Shown here piece after piece: positions 27,465-34,638 of a stretch of DNA of 64,000 nt. This stretch comes from Amycolatopsis sp. DSM 110486 (lineage in GTDB: Bacteria; Actinomycetota; Actinomycetes; Mycobacteriales; Pseudonocardiaceae): contig NZ_CP080519.1 of assembly GCF_019468465.1 (NCBI RefSeq), forward strand, positions 2,991,001-3,055,000, read 5' to 3'. Both the position numbers and the translations under genes were made by a program. Within the stretch, counting starts at the first letter, position 1, and each line of letters begins with the position of its first letter. The notes below the pieces were generated by a model, which saw only the letters and a program-made list of their open reading frames with translations, was not told the origin of the DNA and made no database searches.

Positions 27465-27552
27465 AAACCGGCCGGGCACCCAGGCGCGCGGTGCCGGCCT
27501 CGTCGTCGCTTCCCGGTGGTGCTCCACCTCTGATGGCGCCAGTCGCAGCTGT
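27465..27552 (-). promoter_or_regulatory. Probable ZTP (pfl) riboswitch upstream of glyA
   Basis: Reading the minus strand, conserved blocks of the pfl/ZTP aptamer occur in order: GCGACTGGCG, then ACCACCGGGAAGCGA, then GCCGGCACCGCGCGCCTGGG. This known class senses the purine intermediate ZMP/ZTP and commonly precedes glyA and folate genes. The aptamer ends about 15 bases before the ATG. CCGG-TTTAGAG-CCGG next to the ribosome-binding GGAGA could form a sequestering hairpin, so control is likely at translation. A TAAACT at the complement of 27560-27565 is a plausible -10 box. Confidence 0.75.
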
Positions 27553-27572
27553 GTGCCGGAGTTTAGTGCACG

Positions 27573-28091
27573 TCAGACGGGCTTGGAGCCCTCCCGGTGC
27601 CGTCGCGCGAGGTCCTGGTAGATCCCGGCGTTGTGCTCCACCCACATCCGCGCCGAGTCGGTGAGCGGCACGAACTTCTTGGCCGGGCTGCCCATCGCGA
27701 TCACTTCTTCGGGCACCTCCGTGCCGGGCGTCACCGTCGAGCCCGCGGCGATCAGCGACCGCGCTCCGATCACGGACCTGTCGAGCACCGTCGACCCGTT
27801 GCCGATCAGCGCCTGTTCGCCGATCGTGCAGTCGTGGACCAGGCACTGGTGCCCGACGGTCACGTTCTTCCCGATCTCCGTCAGCGTGCCCCCGCAGTGG
27901 ATCACCGAGTTGTCCTGCACGTTCGCACCCTCGCGGATCACGATCGGCCCGAAGTCGGCGCGGATCACGGCGCCGTACCAAACCGATGCGTCCTTCTCGA
28001 CGGTCACGTCGCCGATCAGGGTGGCGGTGGGGGCGATCCAGGCGTCCGGGTGGACCTGCGGGCTGGCGCCCTCGAAGGAGAACAGAGGCAT
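27573..28091 (-). CDS. Gamma-class carbonic anhydrase family protein
   Basis: A 172-residue left-handed beta-helix protein built of hexapeptide repeats (IGDVTVEKDASVWYGAVIRAD and so on). Putative metal-binding histidines are in NSVIHCGG and VGHQCLVHDC, giving the three-His pattern of gamma carbonic anhydrases. Such proteins trimerise with zinc or iron at subunit interfaces. Many members lack demonstrated CO2 hydration activity, so the role is uncertain. It lies just upstream of the glyA leader and 19 bases after the TetR gene on the same strand. Confidence 0.88.
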   Translation of the reverse strand: MPLFSFEGASPQVHPDAWIAPTATLIGDVTVEKDASVWYGAVIRADFGPIVIREGANVQDNSVIHCGGTLTEIGKNVTVGHQCLVHDCTIGEQALIGNGSTVLDRSVIGARSLIAAGSTVTPGTEVPEEVIAMGSPAKKFVPLTDSARMWVEHNAGIYQDLARRHREGSKPV

Positions 28092-28110
28092 GCCAGCACC
28101 CTAAGCGGCG

Positions 28111-28698
28111 TCAGCGATAACCGGCGAAGCAGAGCGCCTCGACGTCGCCGCGCAGGCTCTCGACCGGCCGCGGCCGCACCCGCTGCTGCACCACGGCGCC
28201 GAGCAGGTAGCTGAGCAGCGCGCGGGCGCGCGCCCGCGGGTCGTCGACGTCGAGCGGCGCCAGCAGCTCCGCGAACAGCTCGGTGATCGACGTCAGCATC
28301 GCGTCGATCGCCTGCGGGTGCTGCGCGCGCCCGGCCGCGATCCAGTACTCGAACCACAGGAACGCGCCGTTGGGCCGCTCCGCGAACTCCGCCAGGTACG
28401 CCTTGGTCACCTCGAACAGGCGCTCGCGCGGGTCGGCGAACTTCTCCCCGACGGCGCGCAGGTCCGTGGCGAACGTGGTGATGTGGGCGGCCATCGCGCG
28501 GTCGATGAGCACGTCGATATCCGCGAAGTAGTAGTGGATCGCGCTCTTCGTGAGCGGGCCCGCGTCGGCGATCGCGCGTACTGTGCACCCGGCGAGCCCG
28601 TCTCTGGCGAGCACGACTCGTGCGGCCTCGACGATCTGCTCCTGCTTCTGCAGCTGGTTGGGCGACAGCTGGGCGCTGCGGCCGGGTACGGCGGTCAC
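28111..28698 (-). CDS. TetR-family transcriptional regulator
   Basis: A 195-residue regulator beginning VTAVPGRSAQLSPNQLQKQEQIVEAARVVLARDG. The DNA-binding region includes CTVRAIADAGPLTKSAIHYYFADIDVLIDRAMAAH, the TetR helix-turn-helix with the usual HYYF. The C-terminal half is a helical ligand and dimerisation domain (FLWFEYWIAAGR). The GTG start at 28698 is set by CGAGGA five bases upstream. Likely targets are itself and the co-directional carbonic anhydrase gene 19 bases downstream, or unlinked genes; the ligand is unknown. It is divergent from the GreA-like gene. Confidence 0.9.
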   Translation of the reverse strand: MTAVPGRSAQLSPNQLQKQEQIVEAARVVLARDGLAGCTVRAIADAGPLTKSAIHYYFADIDVLIDRAMAAHITTFATDLRAVGEKFADPRERLFEVTKAYLAEFAERPNGAFLWFEYWIAAGRAQHPQAIDAMLTSITELFAELLAPLDVDDPRARARALLSYLLGAVVQQRVRPRPVESLRGDVEALCFAGYR

Positions 28699-28811
28699 GG
28701 TGATCCTCGTTACGTTATTCAGGACGACAGGCCCGAATCCTAGGGCAGACGTCCCATCGTGCCCTCTCGGGTGAAAAAGCGGATTGGCCACCCCGGTCCG
28801 CACAGCGGACA

Positions 28812-29279
28812 ATGCCCGGCATGGTGATCTCAGGGGACAAGGGGCTCAGCGAGGCGGCGCGCCGCCAGCTGGAGAAGGAAATAGCCGATCTGCGCGCACA
28901 ACGAGCGGCGCTCGCACCGCAGCTCGGCGAGCAGGAACGCACAGGGGACGCGGCCGACCAGGCCGACGTGATCGACCGGGCCGAGGCCGCCGCGCGGCTG
29001 GAGCGCCAGATCTCCGACGTCGCCGCCAAGCTCGAACACGGCGCCTACAACAGCAATCTGCTCCCCGACGGCACGCGCGTCTCGCTGCGCTTCGCCGACG
29101 GTGACGAGGAAGTGCTCAACGTCGTCACCATCCCAGGCGAGGACGTCGACTCGCTGACTTCGGACAGCCCGCTGGGTCTCGCCCTGGTCGGCGCCAAGGC
29201 CGGCGACAAGATCACCTACCGCACCCCGCGCGGCGAAGCCTCCGCCACGGTGATCGAGCTGACCCCGCCGGAGGACTGA
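28812..29279 (+). CDS. GreA/GreB-family transcription factor-like protein
   Basis: A 155-residue protein. The N-terminal antiparallel coiled coil (about 12-80) is followed by a C-terminal FKBP-like domain with the family end SPLGLALVGAKAGDKITYRTPRGEASATVIEL. Gre factors enter the RNA polymerase secondary channel with two acidic residues at the coiled-coil tip (Asp41 and Glu44 in E. coli GreA). Here the tip reads RTGDAADQAD, keeping two acids as Asp and Asp at the same spacing. It may therefore cleave backtracked RNA or act as a channel competitor like other actinobacterial paralogues such as Rv3788. It is not the main GreA by sequence. A terminator follows. Confidence 0.8.
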   Translation: MPGMVISGDKGLSEAARRQLEKEIADLRAQRAALAPQLGEQERTGDAADQADVIDRAEAAARLERQISDVAAKLEHGAYNSNLLPDGTRVSLRFADGDEEVLNVVTIPGEDVDSLTSDSPLGLALVGAKAGDKITYRTPRGEASATVIELTPPED

Positions 29280-29293
29280 CCACTTCGGACACC

Positions 29294-29343
29294 ACGGATC
29301 GGGCTGCCGGGCATCACGCCTCGGCAGCCCGATCCGTCTTTTT
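29294..29343 (+). terminator. Intrinsic terminator after the GreA-like gene
   Basis: A perfect 16-bp stem ACGGATCGGGCTGCCG (29294-29309) with its complement (29322-29337), a 12-base loop, then CTTTTTA. It is 15 bases past the stop. Confidence 0.93.
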
Positions 29344-29352
29344 ATGCGGCTC

Positions 29353-29781
29353 TCAGCGACGCTGATCGAGCGTCTCCGGTTTGTAGGCGTAGATCAGGCC
29401 CTGGTCGGCGATGACGTGCCAGTCGGTGTCGCAGACGCGGTCGGTGCGGTGCTCCTGGCCGGCGGGCCACCAGTCGGCCGACAGGGTCGCGCGGGTCGCC
29501 GCCGCGGGACCCTTGACGCACGTCGCGGGCAAGCCCGAGGCACCCGGGGTGTAGCGCAGGATCCGTTCGGACCCGGTGGTGCGGATGACCTCCGTGACGG
29601 CCGTCGCGTCGTCGGGGATCCAGGACGGCAGGCGCGCGTCGGTGTCGGCCTTGCCGATGGCGCCGGTGTCGTACGAGACGTTCTTGACGTGCTCCGGCCC
29701 GTCCGGCGCACACGCGGTGACGGTCGCCAGTGCCGCCGCGATCGCCGCGAACCAGATCGCGGTTTTCCCGATTTCGTTCAT
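29353..29781 (-). CDS. Small secreted lipoprotein of unknown function
   Basis: A 142-residue protein with a type II signal peptide: MNEIGKTAIWFAAIAAALATVTAC, lipobox VTAC with Cys24 as lipidation site. The mature part is about 118 residues, with two further cysteines (TCVKG and VCDTDWHV) that could form a disulfide. LSADWWPAGQEHRTDRVCDTDWHVIADQGLIYAY recalls small actinobacterial surface lipoproteins, but I do not recognise a family. It ends close to the terminator of the convergent GreA-like gene. Confidence 0.7.
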   Translation of the reverse strand: MNEIGKTAIWFAAIAAALATVTACAPDGPEHVKNVSYDTGAIGKADTDARLPSWIPDDATAVTEVIRTTGSERILRYTPGASGLPATCVKGPAAATRATLSADWWPAGQEHRTDRVCDTDWHVIADQGLIYAYKPETLDQRR

Positions 29782-29929
29782 GCCACCGAGTCAATCCGGG
29801 CCCCGGAGGACCGGCATCGGCTTTCCGGTCCGAAGCCACAGGCCGGATGGCCGAGTCAGGCGGCCCCGGCGCGTGATCCACGTCGCGCTCCGCGAGCGGA
29901 AGTCATGCAACGGCTCTCGTCGGGCCGTT

Positions 29930-30289
29930 TCATGGGGCGTCCCCCACCAGTCTCCACTGTGGATAGTGAGGTCCACCGGCACCGGCGACACCACTGGACA
30001 CGGCCGGCTCGACGGACCACCAGAAGGCAGCCAGTGTGTCGACGCCGTGGATCAGCACGGCCTGCTTGAGCAACGCACTGCGCCGCGGCCCGCCGCGTAC
30101 CAGCAGCAGGTTGAACCCGAGGACCAGCGTCCGGATGTCGAACATCCGCGCCGGGTAGACGAACGTCTTGTCGTCGTCCATCGCGCTGCCCAGCTGCTTC
30201 GCCATCTCCTCCGGCGCGACCAAACCGGGGGCGCCGTTGAAGATGCGGATGAGGGACAGCACCGTGGCCGTAGCCCGCCTGATCGCCAT
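29930..30289 (-). CDS. Small membrane-associated protein (possibly DUF4267-like)
   Basis: A 119-residue protein starting MAIRRATATVLSLIRIFNGAPGLVAPEEM, with GAAGG upstream of the ATG at 30289. Hydrophobic stretches at about 50-63 (RTLVLGFNLLLVR) and 74-90 (KQAVLIHGVDTLAAFWW) suggest two or three membrane helices. The pattern R-N-DIRTLVLG...HGVDTLAA resembles small actinobacterial DUF4267-type membrane proteins, but this is a memory-based match. Function unknown; no obvious operon partner. Confidence 0.55.
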   Translation of the reverse strand: MAIRRATATVLSLIRIFNGAPGLVAPEEMAKQLGSAMDDDKTFVYPARMFDIRTLVLGFNLLLVRGGPRRSALLKQAVLIHGVDTLAAFWWSVEPAVSSGVAGAGGPHYPQWRLVGDAP

Positions 30290-30445
30290 GTCGGGCCTTC
30301 GGAATCGTGCACTGAGAACCGCTCGAGCGATCCGCGCGGGGCTTACCGGGCTTGATCAGCTTCATTTTGCGGCTTTACGCCCCATTCGCGCGTCGACGTG
30401 CTAGACAAGCCGGATGCCGAGAACCTTTGCCTTCCAGGAGATCCG

Positions 30446-31342
30446 GTGAACGACGATGTGTCCCGGAACCTCGTCGTCTTCCGGATCAAAGGCTTCGCCG
30501 AGCCGGTGCTGGCCGACGCGCCCACGAAGGCCGACGACGCCGTCGAGCAGGCTTGGGCGAGCGTTCGGCAGCAGCACAAGGTGCGCGCGTCCGCGGTTTC
30601 GGCGGTGTACAGCGAATGGCAGCCCTCCGCGGCTGATCAGAAGTTCATGGCCAAGCAGTTCCGGAAGGCCGAGTGCACCTACAGTTTCGCCCGGCCCGCT
30701 CCCGATGACTGGGAGCGAGCGTTCGCCGAAGCACGGTCCGTGATGGCTGAAACGCACGAAGCACGGCAGCAGGAGAACGCCGAGGAACTATTGCCGGTGT
30801 TGTGGAGTGCGTCCTCGCCTCGCGCCGGGTTGCTCGACACACTGCCGCACCAGCCGTTGGTGCCCGGCCGGCTGTCGGTCGCGCTCGCGGTGGTGGCGCG
30901 GACCCCGCAGGGCAAGATCGGGATGCGGCACGTCACCCGGCACCAGCACGAGGAGATGGGCGCACCGCCGCTCGAGAAGCTGTTCGACGTCGGGTACGGC
31001 GCCCTGGCCCGCGGCCTGAAGTTCGAGGTCCGCCGTTCGGGCAAGGAGGTGCTGGTGTCGGTCGCCAGGGACAACCTGATGGCGGCCTCCGCGCTCGCCC
31101 TGCCCGACCTGCACGCCCAGCTGTCCCGGCACCTCGGTGCGGGCGACCTGCTCGTCGGCCTGACCTGCCCGGACGAGATGTTCGTCGCCAGGGAGGGAAG
31201 CGGCTTGGCGGACACCATCCGGGAGCAGGTGCTCGGTTCGCCGTACGAGACCACGGAGCTGGTCCCGTCGGTGCTGCGGCTCGGCCCCGGCGGGCTGGAG
31301 CTACTCGCCGAACGGGGCGCCGGGGCAGGTCCGCACAGCTGA
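30446..31342 (+). CDS. Conserved hypothetical protein
   Basis: A 298-residue soluble protein I do not recognise. The GTG start at 30446 has CCAGGAG six bases upstream, the best ribosome-binding site in the area, so it is preferred to a longer reading from 30398. The N-terminal 100 residues are mixed alpha/beta (NLVVFRIKGFAEPVLADAP). A possible linker near 120-135 is followed by a second domain with KLFDVGYGALARGLKFEVRRSGKEVLVSVARD and LGAGDLLVGLTCPDEMFVA. There are no membrane segments, signal peptide or known catalytic motif. It stands alone between a divergent small membrane protein and the tRNA. Confidence 0.65.
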   Translation: MNDDVSRNLVVFRIKGFAEPVLADAPTKADDAVEQAWASVRQQHKVRASAVSAVYSEWQPSAADQKFMAKQFRKAECTYSFARPAPDDWERAFAEARSVMAETHEARQQENAEELLPVLWSASSPRAGLLDTLPHQPLVPGRLSVALAVVARTPQGKIGMRHVTRHQHEEMGAPPLEKLFDVGYGALARGLKFEVRRSGKEVLVSVARDNLMAASALALPDLHAQLSRHLGAGDLLVGLTCPDEMFVAREGSGLADTIREQVLGSPYETTELVPSVLRLGPGGLELLAERGAGAGPHS

Positions 31343-31436
31343 GAGTGCGGCGCCGTCACGAGAGATCAGGTGTCCCCTTGACGGGTGAACTTGGCGATCA
31401 ACAAGACAAGGCGTCTTAGACACTCATTACAAAAAT

Positions 31437-31470
31437 CAGGGCCCATCCGAGGTGTCTCGGATGGGCCCTG
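31437..31470 (-). terminator. Terminator of the tRNA-Thr gene
   Basis: A perfect 15-bp stem CAGGGCCCATCCGAG (31437-31451) with 31456-31470 and a 4-base loop. On the minus strand it follows the tRNA by 8 bases and ends in ATTTTTG. Confidence 0.93.
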
Positions 31471-31478
31471 ACCTGCGG

Positions 31479-31552
31479 AGCCGCCTAGGGGAATCGAACC
31501 CCTGACCTATTCATTACGAGTGAATCGCTCTGGCCGACTGAGCTAAGGCGGC
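31479..31552 (-). tRNA. tRNA-Thr (anticodon CGT)
   Basis: A 74-base cloverleaf on the minus strand: acceptor GCCGCCT/AGGCGGC, D arm GCTC/GAGC, anticodon arm ATTCA-CTCGTAA-TGAAT with anticodon CGT (reads ACG), T arm AGGGG-TTCGATT-CCCCT and discriminator T. CCA is not encoded. No integrated element is seen at its 3' end. Confidence 0.97.
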
Positions 31553-31687
31553 ATGCCGGGTGGCTAGCGCCGTCCGACGGGAACAAGTGTAGCGGAGGCC
31601 GTGGGCGTCACCTTGCGGGGGCCGCGTCGTTAGGGTCCTATGACCTCGGTCTCACTCCCCGATCGGCCTACCCGGAGGACTCGGCAC

Positions 31688-33367
31688 ATGCGGCGAAGAC
31701 TGCCCCGCACGGTGGCCCTGCCCGCGGCAGCGGCGTTGCTGCTGCTCATCGCCGCGCCGGCGAGCGCCCAGGAGATCCCGACGACGCCGATCCCGCAGCC
31801 GGCGAACCCGTCGCAGCCCCCGGCGTCCGCGCCGATCGGGCCGCAGCCGCTCGGCCACGCGGTGGGCGACGCGGGCACGGCGCTGGGCGTGCTGCGCCTG
31901 CTGCCGAACTCCGTGCCGACGTCGACGATCCTGCCCGGCTTCGGGCAGACGCTGCCGAAGCAGTCTGCGCTGGAGGCCGGGATGGGCCTGTCGAGCGCGT
32001 CAGCGAACTCCGAGGCGTACCTGGCGTACGAGAAGTCGATCGCGCAGGCGTCACCGTTCGGGGTGGCTGTGGGGGGCCAGGCACCGCAGACGCCGGGCTC
32101 CGTGGTGCAGACCGCGCTGCCGGACAACCCGCAGCCGCTGTCCGGCGGGCTCAACGCGCCGTCGAACCCGCTGCTGAACATCGGCGTGCTGAACGGCACC
32201 GCGCACGCCCGCTGGAGTGACTCGCTGGGCCCGTGCGTGGGCACGATCGCCGACGCGAGCACGTCGGTGGCGAGCCTTTCGCTGCTGAACGTGATCCCGT
32301 CGCTGCCGCAGATCCCGTTGCTGGGCCAGGGTGGACTGAACCTGCCGCAGGGCACGCAGCTCGCGCAGGGCTTCGACCCGGCCAAGGGCCTGCAGAGCCT
32401 CGGCGGCCTCCTGTCGGGCGGCGGCCAGACCGCGGCCAACGGCACCGGTTCGCTGCTGAGCCTGCCGAACACGCTGTCGTCGCGTTCGCAGGTGAAGCTC
32501 GTGGACATCCCGGGGTCGAAGAACAAGGCGGTGCAGTCGACCTCGACGCTGCAGGCCGCCGACATCGACATCCTCAAGGGCACGCCGCTGGAGCTGTCGA
32601 TCAAGGCCGCCAGCCAGCCGACGCTCACGGTCACCTCGACCGGCGACGAGAAGACCTCGAAGGTCGACTACACCGCGCCCGTACTGACCATCGAGGCCGG
32701 CGGCAAGACCCTGTACACGCTCGACGCGGCGCACCCGACCAAGGACATCCCGATCGGCCTGCCGCTCGCGGGCCTGAGCGACAAATTCGGGCAGCTCAAC
32801 TCGATCCCCGTGGTCGGCGGCCTCGTGTCCACGCTGACGAAGGGCATCCAGCAGGTCGGCGACACCGCGGGCACCGTCCTCGACCTCGGCGTCCTCCGGC
32901 TGTCGATCGCCGGTCTGGACCAGAAAGGCTCCGTCGCGACGACGCCGTACAAGGGCTACCAGCTCGGCGCCTCGGCGCGGCTGTTCGACCTCCAGGTGCT
33001 CCCGACGAAGAACCTGAAAACCCTGCTCCCCGCCGGCGCCGGCGACAACCTCCCGTCGTCCCTGGCGCAGCTGTCCCTTGGCGAACAGGTCGCCCGCGCC
33101 TACGCCCCCACCGGCGGCGTCGTCTGCGGCACGGCCACCACACCCCCGCCCGCGGCCGGCGGCCCGGCACCCAAGGGCCCGATCAAGAACCTCGCGTACA
33201 CGGGCACGGCGTACGACACCGTGCCGCTCTTCTGGGCGGGTACGGCGATGCTGCTGCTCGGCGTCGTGATGGTCGCGGCTTTCCCCAACCGCCGCCGGAT
33301 CGCCGCGCCGGTGAAGCTCCACTCCGACGACGCTCCGCGCAAACCGTCACCACATCCGCGCGACTGA
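31688..33367 (+). CDS. Secreted surface protein with LAxTG sortase signal
   Basis: A 559-residue exported protein. An N-terminal signal peptide (MRRRLPRTVALPAAAALLLLIAAPASA, cleavage after ASA) is followed by a Pro-rich stretch and a beta-rich repetitive body. The C-terminal cell-wall sorting signal has LAYTG at 502-506, a hydrophobic helix (FWAGTAMLLLGVVMVAA) and an FPNRRR tail. LAxTG is the pentapeptide used by class E sortases of high-GC actinobacteria, so the protein is probably anchored to peptidoglycan. ATG 31688 is chosen because GGAGG lies 8 bases upstream. No sortase gene is nearby. Binding partner or function is unknown. A terminator shared with holB follows. Confidence 0.82.
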   Translation: MRRRLPRTVALPAAAALLLLIAAPASAQEIPTTPIPQPANPSQPPASAPIGPQPLGHAVGDAGTALGVLRLLPNSVPTSTILPGFGQTLPKQSALEAGMGLSSASANSEAYLAYEKSIAQASPFGVAVGGQAPQTPGSVVQTALPDNPQPLSGGLNAPSNPLLNIGVLNGTAHARWSDSLGPCVGTIADASTSVASLSLLNVIPSLPQIPLLGQGGLNLPQGTQLAQGFDPAKGLQSLGGLLSGGGQTAANGTGSLLSLPNTLSSRSQVKLVDIPGSKNKAVQSTSTLQAADIDILKGTPLELSIKAASQPTLTVTSTGDEKTSKVDYTAPVLTIEAGGKTLYTLDAAHPTKDIPIGLPLAGLSDKFGQLNSIPVVGGLVSTLTKGIQQVGDTAGTVLDLGVLRLSIAGLDQKGSVATTPYKGYQLGASARLFDLQVLPTKNLKTLLPAGAGDNLPSSLAQLSLGEQVARAYAPTGGVVCGTATTPPPAAGGPAPKGPIKNLAYTGTAYDTVPLFWAGTAMLLLGVVMVAAFPNRRRIAAPVKLHSDDAPRKPSPHPRD

Positions 33368-33385
33368 TCCCCGGGGGTTCGTGAG

Positions 33386-33422
33386 AACGGCCCGATCACC
33401 TTTAGTGGGTGACCGGGCCGTT
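33386..33422. terminator. Bidirectional terminator between the surface protein gene and holB
   Basis: Stem AACGGCCCGATCACC (33386-33400) with GGTGACCGGGCCGTT (33408-33422), one A-C mismatch and a 7-base loop. It lies between convergent stops at 33367 and 33439. Confidence 0.85.
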
Positions 33423-33438
33423 GTCGTTTGCTGAGCAG

Positions 33439-34638
33439 TCAGCCCTGGCGCAGCGTCGTCACCATGGCTTCCACGGCGATGCGCGGCTTGACGTTCAGCT
33501 CGATCGCCTCGCGGCATTCGAGGACGGCTTCCAGGCGGCGCAGCGTGGATTCCGGCGTCCAGGCCCCGGCGGCGGCGCGGATGTCGTCGGCGTGGTCCGG
33601 GTGGTTGAGGGTCGCGCCGGAGTGGGTGGTGGTGACGAGGACGTCGCGGTAGAAGCCGGCGAGGTCGACGAGCGCGAGGTCGAGCGTGTCGCGCTGGGTG
33701 CGGGTCGCGCGGGACTTCTGGCGTTTTTCGAGCTGCTTCACGGCGGCCTCGGCGGCGCGCTTGGCACCGGCGACGCCCTTGCCGATGCCGTCGCCGCCCA
33801 TGGCGGTGCGCAGCTCGGAGCGTTCGTTCTCGTCGCGGGCCTTGCTCTCCTCGCCGGCGTCGGCTTCCGCGGCGCTGATCAGCTGGTCGGCGCTGGTGAA
33901 GACGTCGGCGGGGCGGCGCAGGCCGGTCGGGATCCGCAGCACGGTGGCGCGGCGCTGGCGCGCGGAGTCGTCCGTGGCGAGCCGGCGCGCGCGGCCGACG
34001 TGGCCGCCGCAGACCGACGCGGCCCACTGCGCGAGCTCGGGATCGACACCGTCGCGCGCGATCAGCACCTGCGCGATGGCCTCGGGCGGCGGCGTCCGCA
34101 GCGTCACCACACGGCAGCGCGAGCGGATGGTCACCGACACGTCGTCCGGGTGGTCCGACGGCGCGCACAGCAGGAACACCGTGCGCCCCGGCGGCTCCTC
34201 GACGGCCTTGAGCAACGCGTTGGACGCGCCCTCCGTGAGCCGGTCGGCGTCCTCGATGATCACGATCTGCCAATCGCCCGTGGTCGGGCGCCGCGCGGCG
34301 GCCTGCACCAGCGCGCGCATCTCCGCGACCGAGATCGACAGGCCTTCGGGCACCACGAGCCGGACGTCGGCGTGAGTGCCCGCCATCGTCGTGCGGCAGC
34401 CGGGGCACGCGCCGCAGCCTGTGCCGGTGCTGCACTGCAACGCGGCCGCGAACGTGCGCGCCGCGACCGAACGGCCGGACCCCGGTGGGCCCGTGATCAG
34501 CCACGCGTGCGTCATCGCACCCGGCGGAGCAGGCTCCCCCGCCACGATCTTCGCGGCCGCCGTCGAAGCCGACGACAACGTTTCGACCGCCGGCTCCTGG
34601 CCCACGAGCTCGGCCCAGACGCCGATCGGCCCGGTCAC
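33439..34638 (-). CDS. holB: DNA polymerase III delta' subunit HolB
   Basis: Clamp-loader component that helps place the beta clamp on DNA. The 399-residue AAA+ protein has GPPGSGRS as its P-loop variant (Lys replaced by Arg, as usual for delta', which does not hydrolyse ATP). A four-cysteine zinc module (CGACPGC with an upstream cysteine) follows, then EDADRLTEGASNALLKAVEEPP and SRCRVV (sensor 1/SRC motif). GTG 34638 overlaps the stop of the MFS-kinase fusion gene (GTGA), so the two are translationally coupled. The C-terminal domain is longer than in enterobacteria, with a K/R-rich insertion around residue 300. Confidence 0.94.
   Translation of the reverse strand: MTGPIGVWAELVGQEPAVETLSSASTAAAKIVAGEPAPPGAMTHAWLITGPPGSGRSVAARTFAAALQCSTGTGCGACPGCRTTMAGTHADVRLVVPEGLSISVAEMRALVQAAARRPTTGDWQIVIIEDADRLTEGASNALLKAVEEPPGRTVFLLCAPSDHPDDVSVTIRSRCRVVTLRTPPPEAIAQVLIARDGVDPELAQWAASVCGGHVGRARRLATDDSARQRRATVLRIPTGLRRPADVFTSADQLISAAEADAGEESKARDENERSELRTAMGGDGIGKGVAGAKRAAEAAVKQLEKRQKSRATRTQRDTLDLALVDLAGFYRDVLVTTTHSGATLNHPDHADDIRAAAGAWTPESTLRRLEAVLECREAIELNVKPRIAVEAMVTTLRQG

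Noticed and set aside
31479..31552. Integrated element at the tRNA-Thr gene
   Set aside because: No integrase, no duplicated tRNA 3' end, and flanking genes are ordinary with a clean terminator after the tRNA.
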